Assembly: GCA_009930155.1 (NCBI GenBank)
Contig: RZYX01000005.1
Location: 1-53,453 of the forward strand
Length of the DNA: 53,453 nt
Direction: 5' to 3'
DNA from: Clostridia bacterium
GTDB lineage: Bacteria; Bacillota_A; Clostridia; Oscillospirales; Acutalibacteraceae
Below are positions 35,580 through 46,133 of the stretch, in pieces; the stretch's first letter is position 1; every line of letters starts with the position of its first letter. Position numbers and translations under genes: made by a program. The notes below the pieces were generated by a model. The model saw only the letters and a list, made by a program, of their open reading frames with translations, was not told where the DNA came from and made no database searches.

Positions 35580-36245
35580 ATGGGACAGAAAATTCATCCC
35601 ACCGGACTGAGAATCGGTGTCATCAAAGACTGGGAATCTCGTTGGTATGCAAAATCAAAAGATTTCGGCTCAATACTTGTTGAGGATCACGAAATCAGAG
35701 AGTACCTCTTAAAGACACTTGCTCCAGCTGGTGTTCCTAAGATCGAGATTGAGCGTGACGCAAAGCGTGTACGCATCAATATTCATTGTGCAAAGCCAGG
35801 AATGGTTATTGGACGTGGCGGCTGTGAGATAGACAAACTCAAAGTTGTTTGCGAGAAGAAACTTGGCAAAGAAGTCGCTCTTAATATCATCGAGATTAAG
35901 CAGCCTGACCTTAATGCACAGTTAGTAGCAGAGAATATTGCAGCACAGCTCGAAAAGCGTGTTTCTTTCCGTCGTGCATTGAAGCAAGCGATTGGCAGAA
36001 CAATGAAGCTTGGTGCTAAGGGTATCAAGACTCAGGTTTCAGGTCGTTTGGGCGGTGCAGAAATTGCTCGTACAGAGCATTATCACGAAGGAACTATTCC
36101 ACTACAAACAATAAGAGCAGACATCGACTATGGCTTTGCTGAGGCAAAGACAACTTACGGTCGTATCGGCGTAAAAGTATGGCTTTATAAAGGCGAAGTC
36201 CTTCGTGACAATCGCAAACCTAAAAAGGAAGGGGGAGCCCATTAA
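35580..36245 (+). CDS. rpsC: 30S ribosomal protein S3
   Basis: 221 aa. KH domain with [14 protein letters not shown] (about 75-88) and the C-terminal domain. Helps form the mRNA entry channel with S4 and S5. It overlaps rplP by 1 nt (TAATG). Confidence 0.97.
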   Translation: MGQKIHPTGLRIGVIKDWESRWYAKSKDFGSILVEDHEIREYLLKTLAPAGVPKIEIERDAKRVRINIHCAKPGMVIGRGGCEIDKLKVVCEKKLGKEVALNIIEIKQPDLNAQLVAENIAAQLEKRVSFRRALKQAIGRTMKLGAKGIKTQVSGRLGGAEIARTEHYHEGTIPLQTIRADIDYGFAEAKTTYGRIGVKVWLYKGEVLRDNRKPKKEGGAH

Positions 36246-36670
36246 TGTTGTTACCTAAAAGAGTTAAGCACCGCAAAGTGCAAAAAGGTCGTATGAGAGG
36301 CGTTGCAACTCGTGGAAACAAAGTAACCTATGGTGATTTTGGTCTTGTTTCACTTGAGCCAGCTTGGATTACTTCAAATCAGATAGAGGCAGCTCGTATA
36401 GCTATGACTCGTTATATTAAGCGTGGCGGTCAAGTTTGGATTAAGATTTTTCCAGATAAGCCAATCACAGAAAAGCCTGCTGAAACTCGAATGGGTTCAG
36501 GAAAAGGTTCTCCAGAATATTGGGTTGCAGTTGTTAAGCCCGGCAGAGTAATGTTTGAGATTGCCGGAGTTGAAGAGAGCGTTGCTCGTGAGGCTATGCG
36601 TCTTGCAGCAAATAAGCTTCCAATAAAGTGTAAGTTCGTAAGTAAGGCAGAACAGGACGGTGAACAGTAA
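36245..36670 (+). CDS. rplP: 50S ribosomal protein L16
   Basis: 141 aa beginning [18 protein letters not shown]. Near the A site and the 5S rRNA. It is coupled to rpsC and rpmC by 1-nt overlaps on both sides. Confidence 0.97.
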   Translation: MLLPKRVKHRKVQKGRMRGVATRGNKVTYGDFGLVSLEPAWITSNQIEAARIAMTRYIKRGGQVWIKIFPDKPITEKPAETRMGSGKGSPEYWVAVVKPGRVMFEIAGVEESVAREAMRLAANKLPIKCKFVSKAEQDGEQ

Positions 36671-36873
36671 TGAAAGCAGAAGAAATCAGGAAACTGTCCG
36701 CCGAGGAGCTTGAGGTAAAAGTTCTTGAACTCAAAGACGAGCTTTTTAACCTGCGTTTTCAGCAGACAATTAATCAGCTTGACAACCCGATGCGTATAAG
36801 TGCCGTTAAGAAGGATATTGCTAGAATTAAAACAGTTCAGCGTGATATCGAGCTTCACGGTACGGACGCGTAA
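36670..36873 (+). CDS. rpmC: 50S ribosomal protein L29
   Basis: 67 aa two-helix protein ([20 protein letters not shown]). Sits beside L23 at the tunnel exit. TAATG coupling with rplP. Confidence 0.96.
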   Translation: MKAEEIRKLSAEELEVKVLELKDELFNLRFQQTINQLDNPMRISAVKKDIARIKTVQRDIELHGTDA

Positions 36874-36892
36874 GAAAGGGAGGTAAACAGTT

Positions 36893-37150
36893 ATGAGCGA
36901 AAGAAACCTTAGAAAAACTCAGGTTGGAATCGTTACAAGCGATAAAATGGATAAAACCGTTGTCGTTTCCTTAAAGGACAGAGTAAGGCATCCGCTTTAC
37001 AAAAAGATAATTAACCGTACGGTTAAGATAAAGGCTCATGATGAAAAAAATGAGTGTTCAATCGGAGATCGTGTACTCGTAATGGAAACACGCCCAATAT
37101 CTAAGGATAAGAGATGGCGTGTAGTTGAAATAATCCAAAAGGCCAAGTAA
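36893..37150 (+). CDS. rpsQ: 30S ribosomal protein S17
   Basis: 85 aa OB-fold protein ([19 protein letters not shown]). Primary 16S rRNA binder. GGGAGG site. Confidence 0.97.
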   Translation: MSERNLRKTQVGIVTSDKMDKTVVVSLKDRVRHPLYKKIINRTVKIKAHDEKNECSIGDRVLVMETRPISKDKRWRVVEIIQKAK

Positions 37151-37178
37151 ATTGGCATAGCAAAAGGAGGAAAACACT

Positions 37179-37547
37179 GTGATACAGCAACAGAGTTACC
37201 TCAAGGTTGCCGACAATTCAGGTGCTAAGGATATTATGTGTATCCGAGTACTTGGAGGAACCGGCAGGAGGTATGCCAATATCGGTGACGTCATCGTTGC
37301 TACTGTTAAGAAAGCAACACCAGGCGGCATTGTTAAAAAAGGCGAAATTGTAAAAGCAGTTGTTGTTAGAACTGCAAGCGGTGTACGCCGTAATGACGGT
37401 ACTTATATTCGCTTCGATGAAAACGCAGCCGTTATCATTAAGGAAGATAAGAATCCCAGAGGCACAAGAATTTTCGGACCTGTCGCAAGAGAACTTAGAG
37501 ATAAAGATTATCTCAAGATACTCAGCTTGGCTCCGGAAGTCCTTTAA
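37179..37547 (+). CDS. rplN: 50S ribosomal protein L14
   Basis: 122 aa starting [23 protein letters not shown] start with GGAGG 8 nt upstream. Subunit-interface protein and binding site of the silencing factor RsfS. Confidence 0.97.
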   Translation: MIQQQSYLKVADNSGAKDIMCIRVLGGTGRRYANIGDVIVATVKKATPGGIVKKGEIVKAVVVRTASGVRRNDGTYIRFDENAAVIIKEDKNPRGTRIFGPVARELRDKDYLKILSLAPEVL

Positions 37548-37565
37548 TCGGGAGGTGCGAAGAAT

Positions 37566-37892
37566 ATGAATAAAGTTCATGTAAAGACAGGCGATGAAGT
37601 TATCGTTATAAACGGTAAGTATCGTGGTAAAAAAGGCAAAGTGCTTGAAGTTAGCCCGTCAGAAGGCAAGGTAATTGTTGAGGGAATCAACATTGTCACT
37701 AAGCATGTAAAGCCTCGCAAAATGGGTGAGGCAGGCGGAATCATCAAGGTTGAAAGTGCTCTCTATGCCGATAAGGTTCAACTTATTTGCCCTAAGTGTG
37801 GCCGTCCTACAAGAGTTGGACGCACAGTTGATGAAAATGGTAAAAAGATGCGCACTTGCAAGAAGAGCGATTGCCTCGCTAATTTTAAATAA
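37566..37892 (+). CDS. rplX: 50S ribosomal protein L24
   Basis: 108 aa with an N-terminal KOW motif ([20 protein letters not shown]) and a C-terminal [11 protein letters not shown]...C segment with potential metal-binding cysteines. Assembly initiator of the 50S subunit. Confidence 0.97.
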   Translation: MNKVHVKTGDEVIVINGKYRGKKGKVLEVSPSEGKVIVEGINIVTKHVKPRKMGEAGGIIKVESALYADKVQLICPKCGRPTRVGRTVDENGKKMRTCKKSDCLANFK

Positions 37893-37906
37893 GGGAGGGA
37901 CATACA

Positions 37907-38446
37907 ATGTCAAGGTTAAAAGATACCTATGCCAAAGAGGTTGCTCCCGCACTTATGAAAAAGTTCGGCTATAAGAGCGTAATGCAAATACCTAAGCTTG
38001 AGAAAATAGTTATCAATATTGGTTGTGGCGATGCAAAAGACAACTCAAAAGCTGTTGATGCAATCGTTAAAGATCTTTCACAAATCACAGGTCAAAAGCC
38101 TGTTCTTTGTAAGGCTAAAAAGTCTGTTGCTAACTTTAAACTTCGTGAAGGCATGGTAATTGGCGTTAAGGTTACACTTCGTGGAGAGAGAATGTATGAG
38201 TTTCTTGATAGATTCTTTAATCTCTCATTACCACGCGTAAGAGATTTTAGAGGAATTAATCCAGACTCTTTTGATGGCAGAGGAAACTACTCAATGGGCA
38301 TCAAAGAGCAACTTATATTCCCAGAAATTGAATATGATAAGATAGATAAGGTTCGCGGTATGGATATTTGTTTTGTAACAACCGCAAACACAGATGAAGA
38401 AGCACGCGAGTTACTCACACTTATGGGTGCTCCGTTTGCAAGATAA
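37907..38446 (+). CDS. rplE: 50S ribosomal protein L5
   Basis: 179 aa with [20 protein letters not shown]. Binds 5S rRNA and contacts P-site tRNA. GGGAGG site. Confidence 0.97.
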   Translation: MSRLKDTYAKEVAPALMKKFGYKSVMQIPKLEKIVINIGCGDAKDNSKAVDAIVKDLSQITGQKPVLCKAKKSVANFKLREGMVIGVKVTLRGERMYEFLDRFFNLSLPRVRDFRGINPDSFDGRGNYSMGIKEQLIFPEIEYDKIDKVRGMDICFVTTANTDEEARELLTLMGAPFAR

Positions 38447-38458
38447 GGAGGTATATTT

Positions 38459-38644
38459 GTGGCCAAAACATCAATGAAAGTTAAACAGGCTAGAACTGCA
38501 AAGTATTCAACAAGGCAGTACAACAGATGTCAAATCTGTGGCAGGCCGCACGCCTATCTTCGCAAATACGGAGTTTGTCGTATATGTTTTAGAGAACTTG
38601 CACACAAGGGACAAATTCCTGGCGTGAGAAAAGCAAGCTGGTAA
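38459..38644 (+). CDS. rpsZ: 30S ribosomal protein S14, zinc-binding type Z
   Basis: 61 aa short form with two CxxC pairs ([20 protein letters not shown]), so the zinc ribbon is intact. GTG start with AGGAGG. Long, zinc-free S14 paralogues are used under zinc limitation in some bacteria; none is in this window. Confidence 0.96.
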   Translation: MAKTSMKVKQARTAKYSTRQYNRCQICGRPHAYLRKYGVCRICFRELAHKGQIPGVRKASW

Positions 38645-38674
38645 AAGAGCAATTGCAAAAAGGAGGTTGACGGC

Positions 38675-39073
38675 ATGCAAATCACCGATTCAGTAGCCGA
38701 TATGCTTACAAGAATACGCAACGCTAGTACGGCGAAGCATGACACAGTAAAGATTCCTGCATCAAACATGAAGAAAGCAATTGCCCAAATTCTTGTTGAT
38801 GAAGGTTATGTAAAAAACTTTACTGTTGCAGATGACGGTAAGCAAGGTATAATTGAAATAGCACTAAAGTATGGCCAGAACAAATCACAGGTCATCACTG
38901 GTTTACGCAGAGTTTCTAAACCCGGTCTGCGTATGTATACTGATGCAGAGAATATGCCAAGAGTTATGAGAGGTCTTGGAATCGCTATTCTCTCAACATC
39001 AAAGGGTATTATGACTGACAAGGACGCTCGCAAGGCTAATGTCGGCGGCGAAATCCTTGCATTTATTTGGTAA
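38675..39073 (+). CDS. rpsH: 30S ribosomal protein S8
   Basis: 132 aa starting [17 protein letters not shown]. Binds 16S helix 21, and in E. coli also regulates the spc operon. Confidence 0.97.
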   Translation: MQITDSVADMLTRIRNASTAKHDTVKIPASNMKKAIAQILVDEGYVKNFTVADDGKQGIIEIALKYGQNKSQVITGLRRVSKPGLRMYTDAENMPRVMRGLGIAILSTSKGIMTDKDARKANVGGEILAFIW

Positions 39074-39088
39074 GGGAGGTACAGTGAT

Positions 39089-39634
39089 ATGTCACGAATA
39101 GGCAAACAGCCAATCGTTGTCCCCACAACCTGTGAGGCAAAAATTGATGGCAGCACTGTAACCGTAAAGGGCCCTAAGGGCACTCTTACTAGAACAGTGC
39201 ACAGCAACATGATTGTTAATATGGAAGGCAATGTAATTACAGTTGCACGCCCAAATGATAACAAATTAAACAGATCGCTCCATGGTCTTACTCGCTCACT
39301 TATTGCAAATATGGTTGAGGGTGTTGAGAATGGTTTTACAAAGACACTTGAGGTTAACGGCGTTGGTTATCGTGTAGCAAAACAGGGAAAAGAACTTGTT
39401 ATGAACATCGGATACTCACATCAGGTAATTATGTCTGAGATTGACGGTATCACAATCGATGTTCCTTCACCAAACAAAATCGTTATTTCTGGTCCTGATA
39501 AGCAAAAGGTAGGTCAATTCGCAGCAGTAGTACGCGAAAAGCGTCCACCAGAACCTTATAAGGGCAAGGGCATCAAGTATGCTGACGAACACATTCGCCG
39601 TAAGGAAGGTAAAGCCGGTAAGGGCGGTAAATAA
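39089..39634 (+). CDS. rplF: 50S ribosomal protein L6
   Basis: 181 aa starting SRIGKQPIVVPTTCEAKIDG; C-terminal PEPYKGKGIKY is the L6 signature. Near the factor-binding site. Confidence 0.97.
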   Translation: MSRIGKQPIVVPTTCEAKIDGSTVTVKGPKGTLTRTVHSNMIVNMEGNVITVARPNDNKLNRSLHGLTRSLIANMVEGVENGFTKTLEVNGVGYRVAKQGKELVMNIGYSHQVIMSEIDGITIDVPSPNKIVISGPDKQKVGQFAAVVREKRPPEPYKGKGIKYADEHIRRKEGKAGKGGK

Positions 39635-39649
39635 AAGGAGTGAAACGAA

Positions 39650-40009
39650 ATGATTAATAAGCCAGACAGCAAAAAGGCTCGCCAAAAGCGTCATAAAAGA
39701 GTGCGTGGTAAGATTTCAGGCACAGCCGAGTGTCCGCGCCTTAATGTTTTCCGCTCCCTGAACCACGTTTATGCTCAGTTGATTGACGATGTATCAGGCA
39801 AGACATTGGCATCTGCATCAACTATTGAGAAGGATTTCAAGGATTACGGCGGAAATAAAGTTGCAGCTCGTGAAGTTGGCAAGTTAATTGCTACTAGAGC
39901 AGCAGAAAAGAATATAACTAAAGTGGTTTTTGACCGTGGCGGTTATGTTTATCACGGTCGTGTACAGGAACTTGCAGAAGGTGCTCGTGAGGGCGGACTC
40001 AAGTTCTAA
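39650..40009 (+). CDS. rplR: 50S ribosomal protein L18
   Basis: 119 aa; binds 5S rRNA. Signatures: [18 protein letters not shown] and [20 protein letters not shown]. Confidence 0.97.
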   Translation: MINKPDSKKARQKRHKRVRGKISGTAECPRLNVFRSLNHVYAQLIDDVSGKTLASASTIEKDFKDYGGNKVAAREVGKLIATRAAEKNITKVVFDRGGYVYHGRVQELAEGAREGGLKF

Positions 40010-40029
40010 AACAGTAAGGAGGAATACTT

Positions 40030-40530
40030 TTGGCTAAGATTGACGCATCTAAAATGGATTTACAAGAACGCGTTGTTTCTATCAACCGTGTATCAAAGAC
40101 AGTTAAGGGCGGTCGTATCTTTAAGTTCGCTGCACTTGTAGTCGTTGGTGACGGTAATGGAACAGTTGGTTTCGGTCTTGGAAAATCAGGAGAAGTTCCA
40201 GATGCTATCCGTAAGGGTATAGAGGATGCCAAAAAGAACTTGATTAAAGTATCTCTTAAGGGAACATCAATCCCTCATGAGGTAATGGGCAAGTTCGGAG
40301 CAGGAATTGTTTTGCTCAAGCCCGCCGCTCCAGGTACTGGAGTTATCGCAGGCGGTCCAGTTCGTGCTGTTGTTGAAACAGTAGGAATAAAAGACATCCG
40401 TTCAAAGGCACTTCGTTCAAACAATCCGTGCAATGTTGTAAGAGCAACACTTGACGGTTTGGCTCAACTCCGCAATGCTGATGAAGTTGCAGCAATTCGT
40501 GGAAAGACAATTAAAGAAATTTTAGGTTAA
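40030..40530 (+). CDS. rpsE: 30S ribosomal protein S5
   Basis: 166 aa. It starts with TTG 7 nt after AGGAGGAA, unusual for an abundant protein. S5 signatures: [20 protein letters not shown] and the C-terminal domain. Acts in decoding fidelity and at the mRNA entry. Confidence 0.96.
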   Translation: MAKIDASKMDLQERVVSINRVSKTVKGGRIFKFAALVVVGDGNGTVGFGLGKSGEVPDAIRKGIEDAKKNLIKVSLKGTSIPHEVMGKFGAGIVLLKPAAPGTGVIAGGPVRAVVETVGIKDIRSKALRSNNPCNVVRATLDGLAQLRNADEVAAIRGKTIKEILG

Positions 40531-40544
40531 GGAGGGTGGTAAAA

Positions 40545-40742
40545 ATGGCAAAATCGGCAAAAGTTGATACCGTTCAGGTTAAACTTGTTAGAAGCCTTAT
40601 TGGCAGCAAAAAGGACCAGATTGCCACCGCCCATGCACTTGGTCTTCATAAAATAGGGGATGTGGCTACACAGCCTAACAATCCTCAGACTCAAGGTAAG
40701 GTCAAAAAAATCAGTCATCTTATCGAGGCAACTGAAGCGTAA
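40545..40742 (+). CDS. rpmD: 50S ribosomal protein L30
   Basis: 65 aa with VKLVRSLIGSKKDQIATAHA. The ATG at 40545 fits the AGGAGGG site; a GTG at 40536 overlaps that site. Confidence 0.95.
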   Translation: MAKSAKVDTVQVKLVRSLIGSKKDQIATAHALGLHKIGDVATQPNNPQTQGKVKKISHLIEATEA

Positions 40743-40760
40743 GCAAGGAGGTGCGAATAT

Positions 40761-41204
40761 ATGAAATTGCACGAGCTTTCACCGGTAGCAGGTTCCACAA
40801 AGGAAGTTAAGCGTATCGGTAGGGGTATAGGTTCAGGTCAAGGCAAAACAGCAGGTAAAGGCCATAAAGGTCAAAAAGCAAGAGCTGGTAGAGGTATGCG
40901 TGTTGGCTTTGAAGGCGGACAGATGCCTTTGCAGAGAAGAATTCCTAAAAGAGGATTCAACAACATCTTTGCAAAAGAAATTGTATCTGTTAATGTTTCT
41001 TCTCTTGAAAAAGCATTTAACGACGGAGATATAGTCGATGCAGCTGCTCTCAAGAATGCAGGCATTATAAAGAAAGAGCTTGACGGCGTTAAGATTCTCG
41101 GAAATGGAGAAATCAGCAAGAAGCTCACAGTTAAGGTTAATGCTTATTCTGAATCAGCAAAGCAAAAAATAGAAACAGCCGGCGGGAAGGCTGAGGTGAT
41201 CTGA
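40761..41204 (+). CDS. rplO: 50S ribosomal protein L15
   Basis: 147 aa with the basic N-terminal arm [20 protein letters not shown]. Late-assembly protein. Ends 1 nt before secY. Confidence 0.97.
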   Translation: MKLHELSPVAGSTKEVKRIGRGIGSGQGKTAGKGHKGQKARAGRGMRVGFEGGQMPLQRRIPKRGFNNIFAKEIVSVNVSSLEKAFNDGDIVDAAALKNAGIIKKELDGVKILGNGEISKKLTVKVNAYSESAKQKIETAGGKAEVI

Positions 41205-41205
41205 A

Positions 41206-42519
41206 ATGCTGCAAACTATTGCAAATGCGTTTAAGGTCCAAGAGCTCCGCAGGAAAATTCTTTACACAGCATTCATAATTCTTATTTTTAGAATCGGTGC
41301 TGCAATTCCCGTTCCTTTCACAGATGCCACAATGGGTATCATTGATCAAACAGCGGGAAACTTTATGAACTATCTTAGCATGATGACAGGTGATGCTTTT
41401 AACTATGGAACGATTTTCGCAATGTCAATCACACCATACATTAATGCATCTATCATCATTCAACTTTTAACCGTTGCAATCCCTTCTCTTGAAAGACTTG
41501 CAAAAGAGGGAGAAGAAGGACGCAAGAAGATAGGACGCATTACTCGCTATACAGCAATGACAATTGGCTTGCTTCAGAGCATAGGATATTTTTTATATCT
41601 ACGCAATGGCGGTCATATTACAACAAATATTGCTGGCGAAGCTTTTACAGGAAGTTCTGCGATACTTCAAGCAGCAACAATAATTCTAACATTGACAGCA
41701 GGCTCGGCACTCCTTATTTGGCTTGGCGAGCAAATCAATGCAAAGGGTATTGGCAACGGAATTTCCATTATACTTTTTGCAGGAATCGTTTCACGTATTC
41801 CAACAACAATGACAAGTCTGTATATGTATTTTTCAAGAGGCGGTCTTTATTACGCCTTTGCACCACTTGCCTTTATCTTGATGCTACTCATGGTAGTATT
41901 TATCGTATGGATGGACAATTCGGAAAGAAAAATACCAGTACAGTATGCCAAAAGAGTTGTGGGACGCAAAATGTATGGGGGTCAAAACTCACATATGCCA
42001 ATTAAGGTTAATATGTCAGGTGTTATGCCCGTTATTTTTGCAAGTTCAATTCTTTCGCTTCCACCAACTCTTCAAATGTTTTTCAAAATTGAAGAGGGTA
42101 GCGCTTGGGCAAGAGTATTTAGTTGGTTTGATGCAAGCCATTGGTTTTATGCATTCTTTTATTTTCTTTTAATAATATTGTTTGCATTTTTCTATTCGGG
42201 AATTCAGTACAATCCAACAGAAATGGCGAATAATCTTCGTAAAAACAGCGGTGCAATTCCTGGGATTCGTCCTGGTAAGCCCACTACTGATTATATTAAG
42301 AAGATTTTGTCAAGAATTACCTTGTTAGGAGCAATTTTGCTCAGCGTAATTGCACTGTCTCCTATTTTATACTCACAGATTACTTCTCTAACAGGCAAGG
42401 CAATGAATATTTCATTGGGCGGTACTTCGGTAATTATTATGGTTGGTGTTGCACTGGAAACAGTAAGGCAACTTGAATCACAAATGATGATGAGGCACTA
42501 CAAAGGATTTCTTGACTGA
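41206..42519 (+). CDS. secY: protein translocase subunit SecY
   Basis: 437 aa with ten membrane helices. Plug and pore signatures such as MNYLSMMTGDAFNYGTIFAM and the cytosolic loop before helix 5 (LERLAKEGEEGRKKI) are visible. Central channel of the Sec translocon, which exports the surface proteins encoded at the right end of the window. GAGGTG site inside the rplO end. Confidence 0.97.
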   Translation: MLQTIANAFKVQELRRKILYTAFIILIFRIGAAIPVPFTDATMGIIDQTAGNFMNYLSMMTGDAFNYGTIFAMSITPYINASIIIQLLTVAIPSLERLAKEGEEGRKKIGRITRYTAMTIGLLQSIGYFLYLRNGGHITTNIAGEAFTGSSAILQAATIILTLTAGSALLIWLGEQINAKGIGNGISIILFAGIVSRIPTTMTSLYMYFSRGGLYYAFAPLAFILMLLMVVFIVWMDNSERKIPVQYAKRVVGRKMYGGQNSHMPIKVNMSGVMPVIFASSILSLPPTLQMFFKIEEGSAWARVFSWFDASHWFYAFFYFLLIILFAFFYSGIQYNPTEMANNLRKNSGAIPGIRPGKPTTDYIKKILSRITLLGAILLSVIALSPILYSQITSLTGKAMNISLGGTSVIIMVGVALETVRQLESQMMMRHYKGFLD

Positions 42520-42544
42520 TTGATGTAAAGGAGATAAAACAATT

Positions 42545-43177
42545 ATGAATATTATTTTTCTCGGAGCACCGGGGGCAGGTAAGGGTACACAGGCTGAAGT
42601 TGTTAGCCAAAAACTTTCAATCCCAACGGTTTCAACAGGCAATATTATTCGAGAAGCTCTTGCGACAGGAACAGAAATGGGCAAGAAGGCAAAGGATTTC
42701 ATTGAGTCAGGCAAACTCGTGCCAGATGATGTTGTAATTGGCATCATTAAGGAGCGACTTGCAAAGGATGATTGTGCAAACGGTTTTATCCTTGACGGAT
42801 TTCCAAGAACAATTCCACAGGCAGAGGCTATTGATGAGATGGGCGTAGAGATTGACAAAGTTGTTGAAATCAATGTTCCTGATAAGAATATTGCCGATAG
42901 AATGTCTGGAAGAAGAGTATGCCTTTCATGTGGTTCATCTTACCATTTAGTCTATAAACATCCAAAGCAAGAGGGTATTTGTGATAATTGTGGCTCACAA
43001 CTTATTAAGCGTAAGGATGACCATGAGGACACAGTAAATAGCAGGCTTAAAGTCTATCATGAGCAGACAGAGCCGTTAAAACAATACTACGCTGCTCAAA
43101 ATAAACTTAGCGTTGTAGATGGTCAGGGTGAAGTATCCGGTATTACGGATCTAATTCTGAAAGCACTGGAGGATTAA
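42545..43177 (+). CDS. adk: adenylate kinase
   Basis: 210 aa. P-loop GAPGAGKGTQ and LDGFPRTIPQAEAI. The lid carries a Cys4 zinc site (CLSC...CDNC), typical of Gram-positive enzymes. Interconverts ATP + AMP and 2 ADP. Confidence 0.97.
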   Translation: MNIIFLGAPGAGKGTQAEVVSQKLSIPTVSTGNIIREALATGTEMGKKAKDFIESGKLVPDDVVIGIIKERLAKDDCANGFILDGFPRTIPQAEAIDEMGVEIDKVVEINVPDKNIADRMSGRRVCLSCGSSYHLVYKHPKQEGICDNCGSQLIKRKDDHEDTVNSRLKVYHEQTEPLKQYYAAQNKLSVVDGQGEVSGITDLILKALED

Positions 43178-43179
43178 GC

Positions 43180-43929
43180 ATGATAGTGCTAAAAACTAGC
43201 CGTGAACTTGCCCTTATGAAAGAGGCTTGCAGGGTTTCGGCTGAAGCATTAAGGATAGCGGGGCAGGCTGTCAAACCTGGAGTAACAACAGCTCAAATTG
43301 ACAAAATTGCATATGATTACATTATTAGTCAAGGAGCCGAACCCAATTTCTTGCATTTGTATGATTTTCCCGCTACTGCATGCATTTCCATAAATGATGA
43401 GGTTATTCATGGGATACCAAGCAAAAAACGTGTAATCAAAGAGGGCGACATAGTCAGTATTGACCTTGGAGCCAAAATAGGTGGCTATAACGGCGATAAT
43501 GCCGCCACTTTTGCAGCTGGCAAGATTAGCCCAGAAGCTAAGCAGCTGTGCGACGCTACTCGAGAAGCTCTAAATGAGGGGATCAAGAAGGCTGTTGTAG
43601 GTGGTAGAATTGGTGATATAGGCAGCACAATTGCACGCTATTGTGAGCAGAGAGGGTACGGTGTTGTCCGTGATTTTACGGGACACGGCATCGGAGCTAA
43701 ACTGCATGAAGGACCTGAAGTACCTAATTTCGGCACACCAGGAAGAGGTGTCCGCCTGTTACCGGGCATGACTATTGCTATCGAACCTATGATAAATGAG
43801 GGTCGAGCGCAGGTGAAGACTTTGTCCGACGGATGGACTGTAAAAACCGTTGACGGAAAGCTTTCCGCTCATTTCGAACATACGGTTGCAATAACAGAAG
43901 ATGGTCCCGTAATACTTACTCAGTTGTAA
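43180..43929 (+). CDS. map: methionine aminopeptidase, type I
   Basis: 249 aa. Metal ligands are visible in SIDLGAKIGGYNGDNA, FTGHGIGAKLHEGP, AIEPMINEGRA and HFEHTVAITE. Removes N-terminal methionine. It starts 2 nt after the adk stop codon. Confidence 0.97.
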   Translation: MIVLKTSRELALMKEACRVSAEALRIAGQAVKPGVTTAQIDKIAYDYIISQGAEPNFLHLYDFPATACISINDEVIHGIPSKKRVIKEGDIVSIDLGAKIGGYNGDNAATFAAGKISPEAKQLCDATREALNEGIKKAVVGGRIGDIGSTIARYCEQRGYGVVRDFTGHGIGAKLHEGPEVPNFGTPGRGVRLLPGMTIAIEPMINEGRAQVKTLSDGWTVKTVDGKLSAHFEHTVAITEDGPVILTQL

Positions 43930-43943
43930 GGAGGGGGCAATTA

Positions 43944-44204
43944 ATGGAATTGCAAAAAGGAAGTGTTGTTTGCTCAAAAGCAGGGCATGATTCGGGGTTG
44001 TTTTTTGTAGTTGTTGATATTATGGACGGTTTCGTCCTTATATGTAACGGCAAGCAAAGACCGATTGAAAGACCCAAACGAAAAAATACACTGCACATAG
44101 CAAAAACAAACACATTACTAGCATCCGAGCAAATGCAGACAAACAACGGACTGAGGAAAGCGCTTAAGTCTTTTAACGATAACAGTGCAAAAACATCTTT
44201 TTAA
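43944..44204 (+). CDS. KOW-domain RNA-binding protein (L14e-like)
   Basis: 86 aa. A KOW-like strand set (GSVVCSKAGHDSGLFFVVVD) with a basic tail. The gene is common at this place, between map and infA, in clostridial operons. Function is not established; it is presumed ribosome- or RNA-associated. GGAGGGG site. Confidence 0.85.
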   Translation: MELQKGSVVCSKAGHDSGLFFVVVDIMDGFVLICNGKQRPIERPKRKNTLHIAKTNTLLASEQMQTNNGLRKALKSFNDNSAKTSF

Positions 44205-44218
44205 GGGAGGCATCTTGA

Positions 44219-44437
44219 ATGTCCAAACAGGATATGATTGAAATTGAAGGTACAGTGGTTGAAGCTTTGCCCAATGCAACATTTCAGGTAGAACTTGAAA
44301 ACGGCCACAAAATTTTAGCCCATATTTCCGGTAAGCTTCGTATGAACTTCATTCGAATTCTTCCGGGCGATAAAGTGACGGTCGAAATGTCGCCATATGA
44401 CCTCACTCGCGGGCGTATTACATGGCGTTCAAAGTAA
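44219..44437 (+). CDS. infA: translation initiation factor IF-1
   Basis: 72 aa OB-fold ([36 protein letters not shown]). Binds the 30S A site during initiation. GGGAGG site. Confidence 0.97.
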   Translation: MSKQDMIEIEGTVVEALPNATFQVELENGHKILAHISGKLRMNFIRILPGDKVTVEMSPYDLTRGRITWRSK

Positions 44438-44481
44438 CTTTTTAGATAAAGTATATGGTTTAAATTTAAGGAGGTATTACA

Positions 44482-44595
44482 ATGAAAGTCAGACCTTCTG
44501 TCAAGAAAATTTGCGAAAAATGCAAAATTATTAAGCGCAAGGGAAAAGTAATGGTAATCTGTGAAAATCCTAAGCACAAGCAGCGTCAGGGTTAA
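44482..44595 (+). CDS. rpmJ: 50S ribosomal protein L36, zinc form
   Basis: 37 aa, [20 protein letters not shown] and onward, with C-x2-C...C-x4-H zinc ligands intact. AGGAGG site. Too short for ordinary ORF cut-offs but certain by sequence and position between infA and rpsM. Confidence 0.96.
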   Translation: MKVRPSVKKICEKCKIIKRKGKVMVICENPKHKQRQG

Positions 44596-44632
44596 TCCGA
44601 CGCAAACCATCTAATGGAGGTGCAACTGACAA

Positions 44633-45001
44633 ATGGCGCGTATATCAGGTGTTGATTTACCGAGAGATAAGAGAATAGAGATTGCTCTTACTTACATTTT
44701 CGGTATAGGTCGCAAAACAGCAAGCGAAATCATTACAGCAACAGGAGTTAATCCTGACCTTAGAGTTAAGGATTTGACTGAAGATGATGTATCAAAGCTT
44801 CGTGAATACATTGACCGCAATGTAAAGGTAGAGGGTGACCTCCGCCGTGAAACAGCTTTTGACATTAAGAGACTGATTGAAATCGGTTGTTATCGTGGCG
44901 TTCGTCATCGTAAGGGTTTACCCGTAAGAGGACAGCGCTCAAAGACAAACGCTCGCACACGCAAAGGTCCAAAGAAAACAATAGCAAATAAGAAGAAGTA
45001 A
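44633..45001 (+). CDS. rpsM: 30S ribosomal protein S13
   Basis: 122 aa starting [20 protein letters not shown], with the C-terminal basic tail that contacts tRNA. 30S head. Confidence 0.97.
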   Translation: MARISGVDLPRDKRIEIALTYIFGIGRKTASEIITATGVNPDLRVKDLTEDDVSKLREYIDRNVKVEGDLRRETAFDIKRLIEIGCYRGVRHRKGLPVRGQRSKTNARTRKGPKKTIANKKK

Positions 45002-45020
45002 GCTTTTTAGGAGGGATACA

Positions 45021-45428
45021 ATGGCTACAAAGGGTTCAGGAAAAAAGAACACAGCCACAAGAAGGCGTCGTGACCGCAAGAATATTGAGCGCGGTGCTGC
45101 ACATATCCAATCCACCTTCAACAACACAATTGTTACCATAACAGACACTCAGGGTAATGCAATTTCTTGGGCAAGTTCAGGAGAAATGGGCTTTAGAGGT
45201 TCAAGAAAATCAACACCTTTTGCTGCACAGACAGCTGCTGAAACAGCTGCAAAGGCAGCTATGGAGCATGGTATGAAAACTGTTGAGGTTTATGTTAAAG
45301 GTCCGGGCGCAGGTCGTGAAGCCGCAATCAGAGCATTGCAGACAGCTGGATTGGAAGTAAGCTTGATTAAAGATGTTACTCCAATTCCACACAATGGCTG
45401 CCGTCCACCCAAGAGAAGGCGTGTATAA
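45021..45428 (+). CDS. rpsK: 30S ribosomal protein S11
   Basis: 135 aa. Platform protein with [20 protein letters not shown] and the C-terminal [15 protein letters not shown]. Basic N-terminal extension of about 20 residues. Confidence 0.97.
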   Translation: MATKGSGKKNTATRRRRDRKNIERGAAHIQSTFNNTIVTITDTQGNAISWASSGEMGFRGSRKSTPFAAQTAAETAAKAAMEHGMKTVEVYVKGPGAGREAAIRALQTAGLEVSLIKDVTPIPHNGCRPPKRRRV

Positions 45429-45454
45429 CATAAATTTAGGAGGTGCAATAATAC

Positions 45455-46081
45455 ATGGCAAGATATACCGGAGCGGTATGTAAATTGTGCCGTCGTGAGG
45501 GCAAGAAACTCTTCCTTAAGGGAGATCGTTGCTACACAGGAAAGTGCTCGATAGAGCGTCGTTCTTATGCCCCAGGACAGCATGGACAGAGCCGCAAAAA
45601 AACTTCTGAATATGGTTTGCAGCTTAGAACTAAGCAGCAAGCAAGACGTTATTATGGTATTCAAGAAGGACAGTTCCATAAATATTTCCTTATGGCAGAG
45701 CGCCAGCAGGGTGTAACAGGTGAAAACCTGCTTAGAATTTGCGAAAGACGCCTTGACAATGTTGTATATTTACTAGGTTGGGGAAACTCTCGTTCAGAGG
45801 CAAGGCAACTTGTAACTCACGGTCACTTTAAGGTTAACGGAAAGAAAGTTGATATTCCGTCATATCTTCTCAAAGTAGGAGATGTAATAACAATTAAAGA
45901 TAAGAGCCGTGAAAGCGAAAAGATTAAATCAGTTTTGGAAAGCAATGCTTCCAGACCAGTTCCAACATGGCTCGAGCTTAACAGCGAAGCAGTTTCTGCA
46001 AAGGTTGCAACTCTTCCTGAAAGAGACCAAATCGCAGCTCCTGTTGAAGAACATTTAATCGTTGAGTTTTACTCTAAATAA
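45455..46081 (+). CDS. rpsD: 30S ribosomal protein S4
   Basis: 208 aa with an N-terminal zinc-type cysteine set (CKLCRREG...C) and an S4 RNA-binding domain ([20 protein letters not shown]). Primary assembly protein and autoregulator in many bacteria. Confidence 0.97.
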   Translation: MARYTGAVCKLCRREGKKLFLKGDRCYTGKCSIERRSYAPGQHGQSRKKTSEYGLQLRTKQQARRYYGIQEGQFHKYFLMAERQQGVTGENLLRICERRLDNVVYLLGWGNSRSEARQLVTHGHFKVNGKKVDIPSYLLKVGDVITIKDKSRESEKIKSVLESNASRPVPTWLELNSEAVSAKVATLPERDQIAAPVEEHLIVEFYSK

Positions 46082-46133
46082 TGCAGCATAGCATTATGAT
46101 GTTGGTAAACTTACATTTCAAGGAGGGTTTTGA

